From Saltatorellus ferox (lineage in GTDB: Bacteria > Planctomycetota > UBA1135 > GCA-002686595), in NCBI GenBank assembly GCA_007751475.1, contig CP036434.1, forward strand, positions 2,852,001-2,916,000: a stretch of DNA of 64,000 nucleotides. The letters run 5' to 3'. The stretch's first letter is position 1. Each line of letters starts with the position of its first letter. Of this stretch, positions 9,100 to 17,854 are shown piece by piece. Under the pieces are notes generated by a model. The model did not search any database, was not told the DNA's origin, and worked only from the letters and a program-made list of their open reading frames with translations. The position numbers and the translations under genes were made by a program.

Positions 9100-12000
9100 T
9101 CAGTCCTTGAACTTCACCCGAACCGACGTCTCATCACGATCGCGGACCGTGACCTTCTTGGTCGCCGTCCGGCCGTCCTGGGCCGTCGCGGTCACGGTGT
9201 AACGGCCAGGCGTCAGCGGCCCAATCTTCTGCTCGGTGGTCGAAAGGCCGGTGCCCATGCTTCGGAAGGAGCGCAGGCCCACCAGGCCCGTCATCTCTCG
9301 GCCGTCACTGTCGCGCACGGAGAGCTGGGCGCGGACCGGCTCTTGATCGTCGTCCACCGTCGTGACGACCAGCATGCTCGCGTCGGACAGCTCCAGCTCG
9401 ACCTCGGCGTCCTCGCTCTCCTTGACGATGACGCCGCTGACGTCCGGCGCTGCGGCCGTGTCGGTCTGGGCGCTCACGCTGTAGGTGCCCGGCGAGAGGC
9501 GTGAGTAGGTGAACCTGCCCGACGCTCCCGTGGTCGTCGTCGAGATCGAGTCGACCGGCCTGCCCGATCGGTCGCGGACGAAGATCGTCGCGCCGGGGAC
9601 CGGATCTCCCTGGAGATCCCTGACGATGCCCGTGATGCGGCCCGCGCCAGGAAGCTCCACGTTCAGGCCCGCCTTGACCTCCGAGCGGGTGACGACGACA
9701 TCGTCGACCACCACGCGGCCCAGACCAGCGGCCGAGTCGTTTCCGCCCCTGGCGCGCGGCCCGAAGGTCTCGCTGCCGAACCGGAGCGTGTAGGTGCCCG
9801 GATCCAGCTCGAGAATCTCGTAGCCGCCGTTCTCGTCCGTGATGGCTCCGCGCGGGTTGAACCTCGCGAAGGACAGCGACGACTGGCCTTCCACCGAAAC
9901 ACGAACGCCCGCAACGGCGTTGCCCTCCGAGTCTCGCACGCGACCCGCGACGCCTCCCTCGGGGAGTTCCAGGTCCACGCGCTGCTCCTCGCCGCTCGCG
10001 ATATCGACGAAGAACTGGTTCCTACCGGATCCGCGCTCGACCGCGAAGATGTAGGCCCCGGGCCGATCCAGTTCGATCCGGTACGTACCGTCCTGGCCGA
10101 TGTCGGCGCGCTTGAGGTTGGCGAACAGGTCGGCTCCCTCGCGCGCGAGCGTCACGTTCCCCTCGCGGACCGCGTCGCCCCGCACCGTCACGGTTCCGAA
10201 CACCGTGACCGGATCCCGCGCCTCGGCGCCGAGGTCCACGCGGACTTCCTGTCCGTCCTCGACCACCACGTCGGCCGACAGGTTCTTCGAGAGGAGGTCG
10301 AAGAACGCCGACTGCCGATCGCCGGACTGCATCGTCTCCATCATCTCCGCCTCGCCGGGCGCCGCGTTCACGACCCACTTGCCCGGCGCGACGTGGTCGA
10401 AGCGGAACGCGCCCCGCGCGTCCGTATCCGTGGCCGACTCGGCGCCGAACATGGCGATGGGGCCGCCGCCGCTCGCGTAGGTCACTCGACGGCCCGGCCA
10501 GGGGTTCCCGGCGTCATCGCGGACGACGCCCACGATCGTGCCTCCGAGGCGCAGCGTCAGCACCGCCCCGAGCGTATCGGCGCCCGGAACGACCTCGAAG
10601 GTGGTGGGCTCCGAAGGCGCCCAGTCGTCGCTGTTCGCCACGAGGACCTGGCTACCCGGGGAAAGCGCGGCGAGTTCGAAGGTGCCGTCCTTCGCGCTCT
10701 TGACGCTGCCGCCGCCGCCCCCTGGACCGCCCCGGCCGCCGAACCCGAAGCCGCCCGCGTCGCGCCGCACCTCGGCGCCGGCCACGGGCGCGCCGCTCGG
10801 GTCCACGACCACCCCGCGAACCGCGCCGAGCCGCGTCAGCGTGAACTCGAGCGGAGGACCTTCCTGGGGCAGCTGAACGGTCAGCGTCTGGTCCTCGGGG
10901 GACTCCAGCCCTTCGGCTGCGATGCTGACCTGCCAGGTTCCGACGGCCGCTCCCTCGAGTTCGAAGGTGCCGTCTTCGCGCGCCGCGAAGGACCCGCGCA
11001 CGCCGTCTCCGGCGCCAGAGCGTGAGGTGAAGCCCTCGCGAGCCGCGCGCACATCGAACTCGGTCACGGCCTCGCCGCGATCGTCGAGAACGCGCCCGCG
11101 GATCGTGACGGTGGGGGCGAGACGCAGCTCCACGGGCTTCGACGAGCCCGGAGGCGCGGGCTGGAGCTTCTCCGCTGATGCCGCGAGCAAGGCCCCGCCT
11201 TCCACGTCGGGCACCATCGAAGCCGCGATCCGCGCGGGCGTCCTCGCCAGCGCGGTGAAACGAAACGTCCCGAGGGAGTCGGCGACGGCTTCCTTGCGCT
11301 CGCTCCGCTCGCGGCGCTGGCCCCACGGCATGCCGCCACGATCGTCGCTCCCCGGTTCAGGCTGGGTCAGCCGAAGTCGCGCACCACCCGCCGGAGCTCC
11401 GTCGGGCATCAGCACGCGTCCGACGATCTCGAGGCCCGGGTCGAGCCGGATCAGCACGTCGCTGAGCGTCACGTCCTCCGCCAGCTCGATCGCTTCCTCG
11501 ACGCGGCCGCTTCGCCAGCCCTCCAGCGCCGCGGTGGGGGAATAGCTGCCCGCTTCCAGGCCCGTGATCAAGAAGCGGCCCTTCGCATCGGAGGTCGCCT
11601 CGCGGCGGGCGCCGCCACGACCGAACATGCCTCCGTTCTTCCCGGCCGAAACGAGCGCGCCCGCGATCGGGTCGCCCGAGGGATCGAGGACCCGGCCCGA
11701 AAGGGCGCTGCCGCGGCGCACGCGGATCGAGCAGAACGTCCGGGCGCCGGGGTTGAGTTCCAGGGCATCGCTCGTCATCGGCGCGTTGCCGGGCACGTCC
11801 GCCGTCACCCGCAGAACGAGGCCGGGATTCACGCCGTGGAAGTCGAACGTCAGGTCCTCGCCGAGCGGGACCTCGCGATCGGTGAAGTTCATCCTGCGCC
11901 CGGGCCCGCCGCCGAGCGTTCCGCCGCGCAGCGAGACCGTTCCGTACTGGCCGTCGGCGTCCGCCTGGACCTTCGCAGCGTCAGGTGCCACACGGCCCGT

Positions 12001-12696
12001 CACCCAGGCGCCGACCTCGGGCTCCAGGCGCACGACCGCGGGCGCCGAGGCCAGCTGGAGGGTGGGGGCTTCGGGCAGGTAGAGGTAGCGCGACGCGAGC
12101 TGCAGTCGCCCCTCGACGGCGCTCCCATCGAAGAGAACTTCCACGCGCGAGACGCCACCCTCCAGCGTGACGACGTCGAAGCGCACCTCGTCCTCGGAGG
12201 CACGCCGCCCGATCGAAAGCAGCGCGGCCTGCCCCGAGCTGCGGCGGCGCATCCTGCGCTGCATCGCTGGGTCCTGCCAGTCGAAGTTCTCGGCGTCGAT
12301 CGCCTCGTCCGACCAGGCGATCAGCCGGCGTTCCCCTTGTTCGGCTTCCAGCGAGGGCGTGCCGGCGGGCCAGGCGATCTCGACGATCACGCGTCGCGCC
12401 GTCGCCGGGTCGACGTTGCGATCGGCGGCCGCGCTCGCCGCGGCATCCGTCGACGGGGGAAGCGCGGCGATCTCGGCTTCCGTCCGCACGGAGGCGCTCT
12501 CGGCGCCCTTGAGCGCGGGCACGTCCGGGTCCATTTCGCCGGAGGGATCGCCGGCCTCGGACGAATCTCCCATGGAGAGCGTGAGCCCCGCCGTGCCTGA
12601 GCCAGAAGACGCCTCGTCGGAGCTGGCGAGAAAGAAGAAGGCGCCGCAGCCGATCACGAGTGCGGCGGCTCCAAGGAGAGCGAGGGTTGGCTTCAC
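9100..12696 (-). CDS. Giant membrane-anchored carboxypeptidase-regulatory-like repeat protein (copy 2)
   Basis: A 1198-residue protein with one N-terminal hydrophobic segment (LALLGAAALVIGCGAFFFLA). It is either an uncleaved anchor or a lipoprotein-like signal, since a Cys follows VIG. Most of the rest is a string of ~90-residue beta-sandwich repeats of the carboxypeptidase regulatory-like/CnaB type, each with a core like GRVLDPSGDPIAGALVSAG...FLITGLEAGSY. At least eight such cores are visible (e.g. GVVVDPSGAPVAGAEVRRD, GIVRDLQGDPVPGATIFVRD). A glycine-rich insert occurs near residues 650-670. It lies 49 bases downstream of a paralogue with the same architecture and probably shares its transcript. 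Extracytoplasmic adhesion or scaffolding is plausible; no enzymatic motif is seen. Confidence 0.85.
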   Translation of the reverse strand: MKPTLALLGAAALVIGCGAFFFLASSDEASSGSGTAGLTLSMGDSSEAGDPSGEMDPDVPALKGAESASVRTEAEIAALPPSTDAAASAAADRNVDPATARRVIVEIAWPAGTPSLEAEQGERRLIAWSDEAIDAENFDWQDPAMQRRMRRRSSGQAALLSIGRRASEDEVRFDVVTLEGGVSRVEVLFDGSAVEGRLQLASRYLYLPEAPTLQLASAPAVVRLEPEVGAWVTGRVAPDAAKVQADADGQYGTVSLRGGTLGGGPGRRMNFTDREVPLGEDLTFDFHGVNPGLVLRVTADVPGNAPMTSDALELNPGARTFCSIRVRRGSALSGRVLDPSGDPIAGALVSAGKNGGMFGRGGARREATSDAKGRFLITGLEAGSYSPTAALEGWRSGRVEEAIELAEDVTLSDVLIRLDPGLEIVGRVLMPDGAPAGGARLRLTQPEPGSDDRGGMPWGQRRERSERKEAVADSLGTFRFTALARTPARIAASMVPDVEGGALLAASAEKLQPAPPGSSKPVELRLAPTVTIRGRVLDDRGEAVTEFDVRAAREGFTSRSGAGDGVRGSFAAREDGTFELEGAAVGTWQVSIAAEGLESPEDQTLTVQLPQEGPPLEFTLTRLGAVRGVVVDPSGAPVAGAEVRRDAGGFGFGGRGGPGGGGGSVKSAKDGTFELAALSPGSQVLVANSDDWAPSEPTTFEVVPGADTLGAVLTLRLGGTIVGVVRDDAGNPWPGRRVTYASGGGPIAMFGAESATDTDARGAFRFDHVAPGKWVVNAAPGEAEMMETMQSGDRQSAFFDLLSKNLSADVVVEDGQEVRVDLGAEARDPVTVFGTVTVRGDAVREGNVTLAREGADLFANLKRADIGQDGTYRIELDRPGAYIFAVERGSGRNQFFVDIASGEEQRVDLELPEGGVAGRVRDSEGNAVAGVRVSVEGQSSLSFARFNPRGAITDENGGYEILELDPGTYTLRFGSETFGPRARGGNDSAAGLGRVVVDDVVVTRSEVKAGLNVELPGAGRITGIVRDLQGDPVPGATIFVRDRSGRPVDSISTTTTGASGRFTYSRLSPGTYSVSAQTDTAAAPDVSGVIVKESEDAEVELELSDASMLVVTTVDDDQEPVRAQLSVRDSDGREMTGLVGLRSFRSMGTGLSTTEQKIGPLTPGRYTVTATAQDGRTATKKVTVRDRDETSVRVKFKD

Positions 12697-12745
12697 GGAT
12701 GGGGTGGGGGCGGGAGAGAGGAGGAGATCGCTCCAGGATCGTGAA

Positions 12746-15700
12746 CTACTTGAGGAGCAGCGTCACCGTCTTTTCCTCCCCGGCCTCCAGATCGACGCGA
12801 CGCCGCGCCGTCAGGCCCTCGGCCGTCGTGGCCAAAAGGGTGTACCGGCCAGGGGCGAGCGGGCCCACGCGTCGCTCGTAGAGCCCGACAGCCCGGTCCG
12901 AGTTCTTGGATCGCATGTCCACCATCCCCATTCTTCGCGTGACGTCGAAGCCTTGATCATCGAGGACCTGAACGTTGGCGACGGGGGCCTCGTCGCTGCC
13001 CTTGACCTTGAGGGTGGCGATGAAAACGCCGCCCGGCTCCAGCAGCAGCTCCACGGGCGTCCTTTCCCCGGATCGGACCTCGAAGAAGGGGCTCTCCTGG
13101 CTGGCCGTCGTCTCGGCGCGGGCGGCCACCGAATAGCGTCCGGGCGCGATGCCCTGGAGCGTGGCCTTGCCGGAGCTGTTCGTGACGATCATCGAGATCA
13201 ACTCCGTGTGCCGGCCCTTGTCGTCCCGCAGGAAGAGGCTGCACCCGGCAGCCGGTGTTCCGCCGGCTTCGCGGACCGTCACGAGGGCCTCTCCCGGCTC
13301 CTCGAGCTCCAGGTCGACGTCGTCTACCCGGTTGTTCTCGCCGACCGTGATCTCGCGGGAGATCACGCGGGCCGTCGTCGTCACCGAGTCGTTCATGGGC
13401 ATCGCGCCGCCCGCCATGACCTGGTAGGTGCCCGGTCCGATCCCCTCGACCTCGTAGCTTCCGTCCGCTCTCGTCAGGGTCTCGGCGTAGCTGCCGCCCA
13501 TGAGCCTGTCGGTCCGGATGGCGCCCGAGCCCGATACCGTGAGCCGCACGCCAGCCGCCGGCTTCCCGTCCGGCAGAGTCACGCGTCCTGCGATAGCGCC
13601 ACCGGGTACCTCGAAGTCGCGCTTGGCCTCTTCGGTACCCAGGGGAATCTTCGTGGAGAACTCGGACGTCTTTTGCTGGCCGGTCCCGCCCGCGTCGACC
13701 TTCGACACCTGCACCATGTAGTCGCCCGCGTCGTCGAGCGTCAGCGTGAACTGTCCGTCGGCGCCACTCGTCGCGATCTTCATCTTCTCGAAGAAGCCGG
13801 TGGAGGCGGGCATGAAGGCCACCATCGCCCCGCTGACCGGCTCGCCGGCGCGTGTGATCTGGCCCGTCACTTCGACGGGTGACGACGGCGGCGCGCCGAG
13901 GAAGAGGTACTCGGTCGCACCTTCCTCGACCGTGGCCATCGCCATCTCCATGTTCTCCATCATCGAAGCGAAGCCCGAAGCGTCCGCGTCCTTCGACGAG
14001 TCCATCTCCATGTCGATGGCGACGACCTGGTACCGGCCGGGCGTCAGGCCCGTTTGCCGGAAGGTCCCGTCGGCATCGGTCGAGAGCGTGCGCATCAGGT
14101 CCATCGACATCGACTGGATGGTCACGAGTCGACCGCTCGCGGTCTTCCCTTCGCTGTCGAAGCACACGCCCTCGATCGTGCCGCCGCGGCTCATTCGCAG
14201 GGTGACCCCCTCGAGCAGGCCGCCCGGCGCAGCGGTTAGCTCCTCCGTCACGGCAGGGGCGAACTCGTTGGACGTTGCCTGGAGCTTGACCTGCCCGGGC
14301 ACCACGCCGAGCAGCTTGTAGGTGCCGTCCTCCTGGCTCGTCGTCGGCTCCGGAAAGGACGTGCCTGACAGCGCAGCGCGCCAGACCGGCTCGTCCGAGA
14401 ACTGGCCCACGCGCACCCCGCTCGCCGGATTGCCGTCGGGATCGACGACGGTGCCGCTGATCGTGCAGCTTCTGAGCGCCACGATCTCGAGGTCTTCTTC
14501 TTCGCCACGGACCACGACGCGGACCTCCTGGGGCGTGACGTGCGTTTCGGAGACGAGGCTGATCCCCCAGGTGCCCGACACGAGACCCTCGAAGGCGAAG
14601 GCTCCCTCGTCGTCCGTCTGCGCCTGGCGCCGATCGAGGCGCACATCGCCGAGACTGCCCGGGACGATGCGATGGCAGGTGAGTTTCCGGTCTCGCACCG
14701 GCATCCCCACGTCGTCCACGCAGAGGCCCGTGATGCGTGCCGCTGGAAGGAGGATCAGCTCGACGTTGTCCTGGCCGGGCTGGACGCCATCCAGGCGCGC
14801 CTTTCGAACGCCTGCTTCGCTTGCGGGGCTCGGAGTGCCGATCGGAGGTCCCGTGGAGATCGTGAGCATGAACGGTCCAGAGCCGAGCCCGGTCACCGTG
14901 AAGGACCCATCGTCCCGTACCGTGGTTTCATTGGTGGCTCCTCGCGCCGCGCCGAGCGCCGACGGGCCACCCATGTGAGCGAGGTCGAACGTCGCCTGCA
15001 CGATCAGGCCCCGAGCCGGCTTTCCGTCGGCGAACTTCGCCACGCCCTCGATCGACTTGCCGGATTCGAGCACGAGGGTGAGATCGTCCGAGTCTGCGGC
15101 CCCGTCGATCTCGATGCGCGCCCGTCCGCTTTGCAGCGCGCCTTCCTTCGACGCGCGCACGATGACGGCCGGTGCTGGCAGGCCGCTGAGCCGGAAAGCG
15201 CCGTCCGGGCCGGAGAGGACCTCGCGGAAGACCTCGTCGTCCATGCCGAAGGTCCGTCCGGGAAGAGCGGCGGTCACGGCGGCGCCGGCGACCGACCGGC
15301 CCTCGGCATCCAGAACTCGCCCGGAGAGCGTGGACCCCCTGGTGATGGGCAAGCTGATCTCCATCGACTCGCCGGCTGCGGGTGCCGTGAATTTGACCTC
15401 GGCGGGGGGAAGCGTGTCGTGCAGGACGATCAGCTTGAGGGCGCTTTCGGGGGGGACGCCGATGAAGGTCGCGGTTCCTTCCACATCGAGAGCGCGTTCC
15501 GCCTGATACCGCGTCTCCCGGTCCGATCCCGCTCCCATGGTGCCGCTCGCGTTCACTTCGAGTTCGGCTCGGACGAGGGCACCGGTGAGCAGCGCGCCTG
15601 GCACCTCGGTGCTCGCGCGCAGGGTCACGGTCGCCCGCTGAAGAGGTTCGAGGGTGACGGTGGGATCGTCGAGCAGGACCTCGTAGGAACGAGTCGTGCC

Positions 15701-16321
15701 GTAGCCGCCGCCGAAGGCGTGCAGGAAGACGCGCTGGCGGCCGCGGGGAAAGGGGAACTCCGCGGCCCATTCCGTGCCCTCGCGCGTGGTCCCCGGCGTG
15801 GCCTTGCGGCGACTGACCTGGCCCTTGGCCAGCGCCTCGTCGAGTACGTTGTCACTCTTGATGCCCCGCCGGCTCTCCATCCCTTCGAAGAGACGATTCT
15901 CGTGGCGTTCGTAGGTGACGGAGGAGGTGTCGGAGCTCAGGGCAGCCTGGACCGTCGCGCTGGCGACCTGCGCGGCGAACGCGTAGACGACGAGGTCTTC
16001 GGTGGGGGTGACGCCGTCGGGCCAGCGGATGAAGGCCGTGATGGTGCTGGAGATGGAGGAGTCGGGCAGGAGGGTCTCCGCTGTCTCGGCCAGCTCCGAC
16101 TTCGTTCCTGCCACAAGAGTCTTCCGCGACTCCCCGTCGGTACTCACTGAGAGGCGGCCGTCCAGACCGCCTGGCCCGCCCGGTTCGTCTCCGGCTTCCT
16201 CTTCGGAGTTCATCACTCCCACCTCACTGCCCGATGAGCTGTTCGACTGGGGCAGAAAGCGAATCGCCCCGATGACAAGGGCAGCACAGACAGCTAGCAG
16301 CGCAAGGAACTTGGGCTTCAT
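12746..16321 (-). CDS. Giant membrane-anchored carboxypeptidase-regulatory-like repeat protein (copy 1)
   Basis: A 1191-residue protein counted from MKPKFLALLAVCAALVIGAI, which gives a clean N-terminal hydrophobic anchor; an upstream in-frame ATG at 16414 would bury it. It contains many CarboxypepD_reg/Ig-like repeats (GRVLDAEGRSVAGAAVTAA, GTVVDPDGNPASGVRVGQF, GRVTLPDGKPAAGVRLTVS, each ending near a GxY strand such as GIGPGTYQVMAGG). The last ~70 residues (RVGPLAPGRYTLLATTAEG) match the end of the downstream paralogue (KIGPLTPGRYTVTATAQDG). The pair therefore arose by tandem duplication. It is first in the likely two-gene operon. Its 5' side abuts repeat locus A. Confidence 0.85.
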   Translation of the reverse strand: MKPKFLALLAVCAALVIGAIRFLPQSNSSSGSEVGVMNSEEEAGDEPGGPGGLDGRLSVSTDGESRKTLVAGTKSELAETAETLLPDSSISSTITAFIRWPDGVTPTEDLVVYAFAAQVASATVQAALSSDTSSVTYERHENRLFEGMESRRGIKSDNVLDEALAKGQVSRRKATPGTTREGTEWAAEFPFPRGRQRVFLHAFGGGYGTTRSYEVLLDDPTVTLEPLQRATVTLRASTEVPGALLTGALVRAELEVNASGTMGAGSDRETRYQAERALDVEGTATFIGVPPESALKLIVLHDTLPPAEVKFTAPAAGESMEISLPITRGSTLSGRVLDAEGRSVAGAAVTAALPGRTFGMDDEVFREVLSGPDGAFRLSGLPAPAVIVRASKEGALQSGRARIEIDGAADSDDLTLVLESGKSIEGVAKFADGKPARGLIVQATFDLAHMGGPSALGAARGATNETTVRDDGSFTVTGLGSGPFMLTISTGPPIGTPSPASEAGVRKARLDGVQPGQDNVELILLPAARITGLCVDDVGMPVRDRKLTCHRIVPGSLGDVRLDRRQAQTDDEGAFAFEGLVSGTWGISLVSETHVTPQEVRVVVRGEEEDLEIVALRSCTISGTVVDPDGNPASGVRVGQFSDEPVWRAALSGTSFPEPTTSQEDGTYKLLGVVPGQVKLQATSNEFAPAVTEELTAAPGGLLEGVTLRMSRGGTIEGVCFDSEGKTASGRLVTIQSMSMDLMRTLSTDADGTFRQTGLTPGRYQVVAIDMEMDSSKDADASGFASMMENMEMAMATVEEGATEYLFLGAPPSSPVEVTGQITRAGEPVSGAMVAFMPASTGFFEKMKIATSGADGQFTLTLDDAGDYMVQVSKVDAGGTGQQKTSEFSTKIPLGTEEAKRDFEVPGGAIAGRVTLPDGKPAAGVRLTVSGSGAIRTDRLMGGSYAETLTRADGSYEVEGIGPGTYQVMAGGAMPMNDSVTTTARVISREITVGENNRVDDVDLELEEPGEALVTVREAGGTPAAGCSLFLRDDKGRHTELISMIVTNSSGKATLQGIAPGRYSVAARAETTASQESPFFEVRSGERTPVELLLEPGGVFIATLKVKGSDEAPVANVQVLDDQGFDVTRRMGMVDMRSKNSDRAVGLYERRVGPLAPGRYTLLATTAEGLTARRRVDLEAGEEKTVTLLLK

Positions 16322-16523
16322 GGGGTCACGAAGGGGAGAAGGCGGGGTCCTGGCCTGATCGGCAGAGTGGCGGTCGAGTGACATCATGCGCAGGGTGTCC
16401 CTCTCACGCCTCATCCGATTCGGTTGCGCGGGACGATCCGTGGTCTCGGCTTCCTGCGTCCGTCAGGACGCCCGGGCTCTCGCGCGTCAGCGCGAGGCCC
16501 GCGCGCGGCTTGCCCGCGCGGCC

Positions 16524-16623
16524 CGTGCGGCGAGCACGCCCGTCCGGCGAGGGCGCCTGCGCGGCGAGGGCGCCTGCGCGGCGAGGACGCCTGTCCGGCG
16601 AGGACGCCTGCGCGGCGAGCGCC
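16524..16623. repeat. Tandem 15-nt hairpin array, A1 left arm (6 units)
   Basis: Six hairpins at a 17-base period (starts 16524, 16541, 16558, 16575, 16592, 16609) separated by CC. Each has the loop GGCGA. Stems: CGTGC/GCACG perfect, CGTCC/GGGCG with a G-T wobble, two decayed TGCGC units, TGTCC/GGACG, and a final GCGC/GCGC. Confidence 0.85.
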
Positions 16624-17290
16624 ACGCGGTGTAACCGCTATTTCGCCGTCAGGCGAAATGCCAGAGATACTGCGCGCTGTCACAACGATCGGACGGCCCG
16701 GCATTTCGCTGCCACAACGCTCGCACGGCCCGGCTCCACTTGCCTTGGCAGCAGACCTCCCGCCGACCGCTGCCCCGGCAGGTCTCCCGGCGCAGGTCTC
16801 CCGACACAGACTGCCTGCCGTTCGCGCGAAGCGTCGAACGCGTGGGCTGAGGCTTCCCGGTGACGGCTTGTGCGCTGTCCGCTGGAGCGCTCGCCCGCAT
16901 GGGCGAGCTGGGCAGATGTCGGACTGGCCCTTCAGACTTCAGGACTCAGGACTCAGGACTCAGGACTCAGGCCTCAGACCTCAGCACTCAGACCCGCCCA
17001 GCTCGCCCTCACGGGCGAGCGCTCCAGCGGGCAGCCCACCAGCCGCTACCGGGAAGCCTCAGCCCACGCGTTCGGCGCTTCGCGCGAACGGCAGGCAGTC
17101 TGTGTCGGGAGACCTGCGGCGGGCGGCGGTCAGCGGTCGGGTCTGCTGCCAATGCAAGTGGAGCCGGGCCGCGCGAGCGTTGTGGCAGCGAAATGCCGGG
17201 CCGTCCGATCGTTGTGACAGCGCGCAGTATCTCTGGCATTTCGCCTGACGGCGAAATAGCGGTTACACCGCGTGGCGCTCGCCGCGCAGG

Positions 17291-17356
17291 CGTCCTCGCC
17301 GGACGGGCGCCCTCGCCGGGCGGGCGTCCTCGCCGGACGGGCGTGCTCGCCGCACG
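17291..17356. repeat. Tandem 15-nt hairpin array, A1 right arm (4 units)
   Basis: Four perfect 5-bp-stem hairpins (starts 17291, 17308, 17325, 17342) separated by GG, each with loop TCGCC. The stems are CGTCC/GGACG, CGCCC/GGGCG, CGTCC/GGACG and CGTGC/GCACG, so stem pairs change together while the loop does not. Confidence 0.88.
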
Positions 17357-17434
17357 GGCCGCGAGGGCGAGCCTCGCGCGGGCCACTCAGCGCCCTGCGG
17401 GCGCCGAGGTGGGCCCGGGCGTCCTGGCGGACGC

Positions 17435-17840
17435 ACGGGACGGCAAGGGTGGTCCGTTGTTACATCGATCGTCCGGTTCGGCATTCGATGGATTGGCGGC
17501 AGACTGCCCGCCGACCGCCGACCCAGCAGGTCTCCCGGCGCAGGTCTCCCGACGCAGACTGCCTGCCGTTCGCGCGAAGCGTCGAACGCGTGGGCTGAGG
17601 CTTCCCGGTGACGGCTTGTGGGCTGTCCGCTGGAGCGCTCGCTCGCATGGGCGAGCTGGGCAGATGTCGGACTGGCCCGCAAGACGTCAGACCTCAGACC
17701 TCAGACCTCAGACCTCAGACCTCAGACCTCAGGCCCGCCCAGCTCGCCCTGACGGGCGAGCGCTCCAGCGGGCAGCACCAAAGTCTTTAGCGGGAGGTCA
17801 CAGCGGGCGCCGACTTGGACCCGGACGTCCTGCGGACGCG
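17435..17840. repeat. Palindrome unit A2, internally deleted derivative
   Basis: After a ~65-base unique junction (17435-17500, almost identical at 47972-48041) comes the inner part of a left arm (17500-17680). Seven copies of the GACCTCA heptad follow (17683-17731), then only the innermost ~45 bases of a right arm. About 430 bp expected next are missing, yet the outer end reappears: GGGCGCCGA, then GGACCCGGACGTCCTGCGGACG with its capping hairpin (CGTCC/GGACG at ~17825-17838). Keeping the cap while losing the interior suggests the terminus matters. It ends ~15 bp from the flagellin stop codon. Confidence 0.75.
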
Positions 17841-17854
17841 TGGAGCAAAGGTCG

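Larger units (their letters stand above)
16456..17434. repeat. Giant intergenic palindrome, unit A1
   Basis: A ~980-bp imperfect inverted repeat with arms of ~470 bp around an apex near 16933-16993 made of seven-base repeats (AGGACTC turning into AGACCTC). From outside in, each arm has: a capping hairpin GCGTCC/GGACGC followed by CCCGGG; a second GC hairpin (CTCGCGC/GCGCGAG on the left, a different sequence on the right); a stem CGCGAGG/CCTCGCG; an array of 15-nt hairpins; GCGGT/ACCGC; ATTTCGCC/GGCGAAAT; a segment with GCGAAATGCC and its complement; a CGTTCGCGC-GAA-GCG hairpin; and GCTCGCCC/GGGCGAGC. The left arm carries a 30-nt extra copy around an ACGGCCCGG direct repeat absent from units B and C1. 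No protein gene is credible here. Confidence 0.9.

Noticed and set aside
17291..17356. CRISPR array
   Set aside because: Repeat unit is 17 bp with 2-bp spacers of constant sequence; there are no unique spacers and no cas genes.
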